Shown here: in pieces, positions 62,351 to 64,000 of the stretch
Layout of the letters: every line of letters begins with the position of its first letter
How positions within the stretch are numbered: the stretch's first letter is position 1
Origin: Ktedonobacter racemifer DSM 44963
Lineage (GTDB): Bacteria; Chloroflexota; Ktedonobacteria; Ktedonobacterales; Ktedonobacteraceae
Direction: 5' to 3'
Assembly: GCF_000178855.1 (NCBI RefSeq)
Contig: NZ_ADVG01000001.1
Span: forward strand, 1,116,001-1,180,000
Length of the DNA: 64,000 nt
Notes under the pieces: generated by a model
Told to the model about the DNA's origin: nothing
What the model saw: the letters and a program-made list of their open reading frames with translations, nothing else
Database searches by the model: none
Position numbers and translations under genes: made by a program

Positions 62351-62799
62351 ACTTCACTCCGATTTCTCATGCGTTTGACTTGCCGATATCATTTTTCATA
62401 TCGGAACTTTTCACCCCCTATTTTACTTCGTCTTTCTGACTCAAACAAAGCATTTCGAGGATAAGCTGCTCGATTCGTAAAAGACTCAAGCGTTTTTAAT
62501 TATCCCGACATCTTAGCCGGGAACATTCCGAATGTCCACGAACTGCCCTTTCAGGGAGGACAATCGCTGAAGTTGGGTTTCCACAACGCTCATCGTCTCC
62601 CTGGTCAGTCTCACGCACTCGATTGTAGCCGACGCTGCATACTATGAATCATGATCTGTTCGCCATTTGTCAGCGTGTCAACGAGATCCAGCCACGGCTA
62701 CCTGACGGCAGGCTTCTTATTCTACATGAGCCATCTCCACCTTTGGCTGAAACACTGTTCAATATTTGCTTACGTAAGCCATCACACATTGGATCGATT
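62351..62799. other. 450-bp intergenic region
   Basis: A plus-strand frame at 62644-62865 (73 aa) overlaps the end of the KAP gene and has no ribosome site or motif; it is not supported. No strong hairpin was found. Confidence 0.3.
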
Positions 62800-64000
62800 T
62801 CAGAGAGTTGTTTGAGTGAAATAGAGATAATTGAGCAATTGAGCGTTGGTCATTTTATTCAATAAGATCATCAGATCTGTTGCATTTATCAGTCGTTTTA
62901 TATAAGGATTGGCCGTATGGTAGTCAATTCTGGCTTGGTAGGCTCTCTCTAGAACCTCTTCTTCTGCTTTTCCAGCGCTATCACGCCGTATGTTCCTCAA
63001 TCGTTCTTTTGCTTCATATGCGTCCTTTAGATTGCTTATAAAGTCCGAGTCTTCAATTATCGCTTCAACAACATCAGGCCAGCGCATTGTAATAATTAGC
63101 CATTGCGCAAGCAGATCCAACTGAATCGCTCTATATTTTAATAGCCCCCGTCGGCTTGCAATCAGAGTTTGAAGTCTAAAAATATTGATGAATCGCTTAA
63201 TCTTGCGAGGATTAGCATCTAAGTAGGAAGCCACACCGTGAATGGCAAACTGGATAGCATCGTTATTAGACGTTTTATCCTTTATTTCTTTTTTTGCATC
63301 CTCTATTTGCATGCCCGAGATTCCAGGGTTCTCCTTTTTCACAGCTTGAGCCGCATTCTCCACATTCTTACCCGCTCTCATCTCCGCTTGAATTAGCTCC
63401 GCTGTTTCCGATCTGGTTGACTTCTTTTCCCCTGATGTCTCTGATATGGATTCAGTAGCTGAATCATGCTCCAGTGCAAGAAGGCTTGTATCAATAAAAG
63501 ACTCCAGTAACTTTGACTCAGCTTTAGGAATACGGAAGTTGATCTGTACAATCTTCTCTAAGAAACGCTCCCCCAATGTCAAGTCACTGGATTTACCGAG
63601 GTCGTCGAGATATCCGAGCAAATCTTTATACTTTGCTTCAATACTTCCTGCTACTGTTTGGGCATCCATCCCGATTAGAAACACACAGTACTTCGTATCG
63701 AGTAATATATTGACTGCCTCTACAATTTCAACACATTTAGCTGGTGCACACCTATCAAGATCATCGATAAAAATGACTAAAGGCCATTTACCTCCATCAG
63801 TCATCGCTTTTACGACAAAGCCAAAATCTTTCTCGAATTGTGCTAGAAAGCCCACTCGTTCCTCATAATTAGGCCCTCGAACATACTTAGTGATATTTGG
63901 TCTGAGTGGTTTGACAATCCGGTTGTAAATATCCTTGCCAACAGTAAAAAATAGCGCAAGAAATCCCCCACCTATGAGCATGACATACAGTTTGAAGCGT
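62800..64000 (-). CDS. KAP-family P-loop NTPase, N-terminus beyond window edge
   Basis: The frame is open at the right edge and ends at 62800 (about 400 residues visible). The Walker B and following region WPLVIFIDDLDRCAPAKCVE is the KAP signature. Downstream are VFLIGMDAQTVAGSIEAKYK and the lid DANPRKIKRFINIFRLQT, also typical. A hydrophobic stretch near the edge (LIGGGFLALFFTVG) may be one of the usual membrane helices. The Walker A part is outside. KAP NTPases occur in bacterial defence and membrane-signalling loci; function unknown. Confidence 0.88.
   Translation of the reverse strand, partial: RFKLYVMLIGGGFLALFFTVGKDIYNRIVKPLRPNITKYVRGPNYEERVGFLAQFEKDFGFVVKAMTDGGKWPLVIFIDDLDRCAPAKCVEIVEAVNILLDTKYCVFLIGMDAQTVAGSIEAKYKDLLGYLDDLGKSSDLTLGERFLEKIVQINFRIPKAESKLLESFIDTSLLALEHDSATESISETSGEKKSTRSETAELIQAEMRAGKNVENAAQAVKKENPGISGMQIEDAKKEIKDKTSNNDAIQFAIHGVASYLDANPRKIKRFINIFRLQTLIASRRGLLKYRAIQLDLLAQWLIITMRWPDVVEAIIEDSDFISNLKDAYEAKERLRNIRRDSAGKAEEEVLERAYQARIDYHTANPYIKRLINATDLMILLNKMTNAQLLNYLYFTQTTL

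Noticed and set aside
62644..62865. 73-aa plus-strand ORF
   Set aside because: Overlaps the end of the KAP gene and lacks ribosome site and motifs.

Overview
The window looks like a piece of a large, IS-rich genome of a soil actinobacterium-like Chloroflexota, most plausibly class Ktedonobacteria. This is inferred from gene content and style: a multi-PAS histidine kinase, an F420-type luciferase-like oxidoreductase, a RIO1-type kinase, a FadR-type regulated sugar ABC operon, many different transposases and Chloroflexota-like conflict proteins. No rRNA or complete tRNA gene is present, so the taxonomic call is inference only.

Layout. 1-4.2 kb: the 5' part of a PAS/GAF sensor and a complete multi-PAS histidine kinase, with an excisionase-like HTH protein between them. 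4.2-13.8 kb: a wrecked integrative region. It holds a DnaQ-fold protein, an integrase whose active site is lost and which is invaded by an IscB element (with a structured leader that is a good omegaRNA candidate), a second HTH/integrase pair split by an IS110 element, and a small-gene block between two 125-bp palindromic repeats, one of which carries a 175-bp MITE. 14-19.2 kb: ordinary chromosome-like genes (endonuclease III, lipid kinase, RIO kinase, LLM oxidoreductase, GNAT). 19.2-21.2 kb: an IS4-type element next to a comM remnant. 21.6-29.6 kb: a catabolic operon (solute-binding lipoprotein, two permeases, a glycosidase-like protein, an enolase-superfamily enzyme) divergent from its probable FadR-type repressor, with matching palindromes in both promoters. 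29.8-34.3 kb: an IS6-type transposase with an internal stop, a large serine recombinase and a ComM-like protein without Walker motifs.

34.6-52.3 kb is a plasmid- or ICE-like island. It contains a candidate replication initiator with an iteron-like GTCGAC array in its central linker, a run of mostly unrecognised genes, csrA, a tyrosine recombinase, an ArsR-type regulator, a zinc-metallopeptidase-like protein and a second DnaQ-fold protein whose active site is gone. Many genes here share one architecture: a strong stem-loop 18-51 nt upstream, then a GAAAGGA Shine-Dalgarno sequence and ATG. The hairpins leave too little room for a promoter after them, so they probably belong to the leaders. An IS1380-type element splits one of these genes after its fourth codon.

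52.4-64 kb is a conflict or defence island on the minus strand: an IS701 remnant, a tyrosine recombinase without catalytic residues, a Schlafen/AlbA_2 protein with two membrane helices, an integrase fragment, a caspase-STAND NTPase coupled to an EACC1-type protein, an operon of a 481-aa membrane-associated protein and a 43-aa peptide, and a KAP-family P-loop NTPase running off the right edge. The caspase/EACC1 pair and the iteron-bearing Rep-like gene are the strongest candidates for little-described systems.
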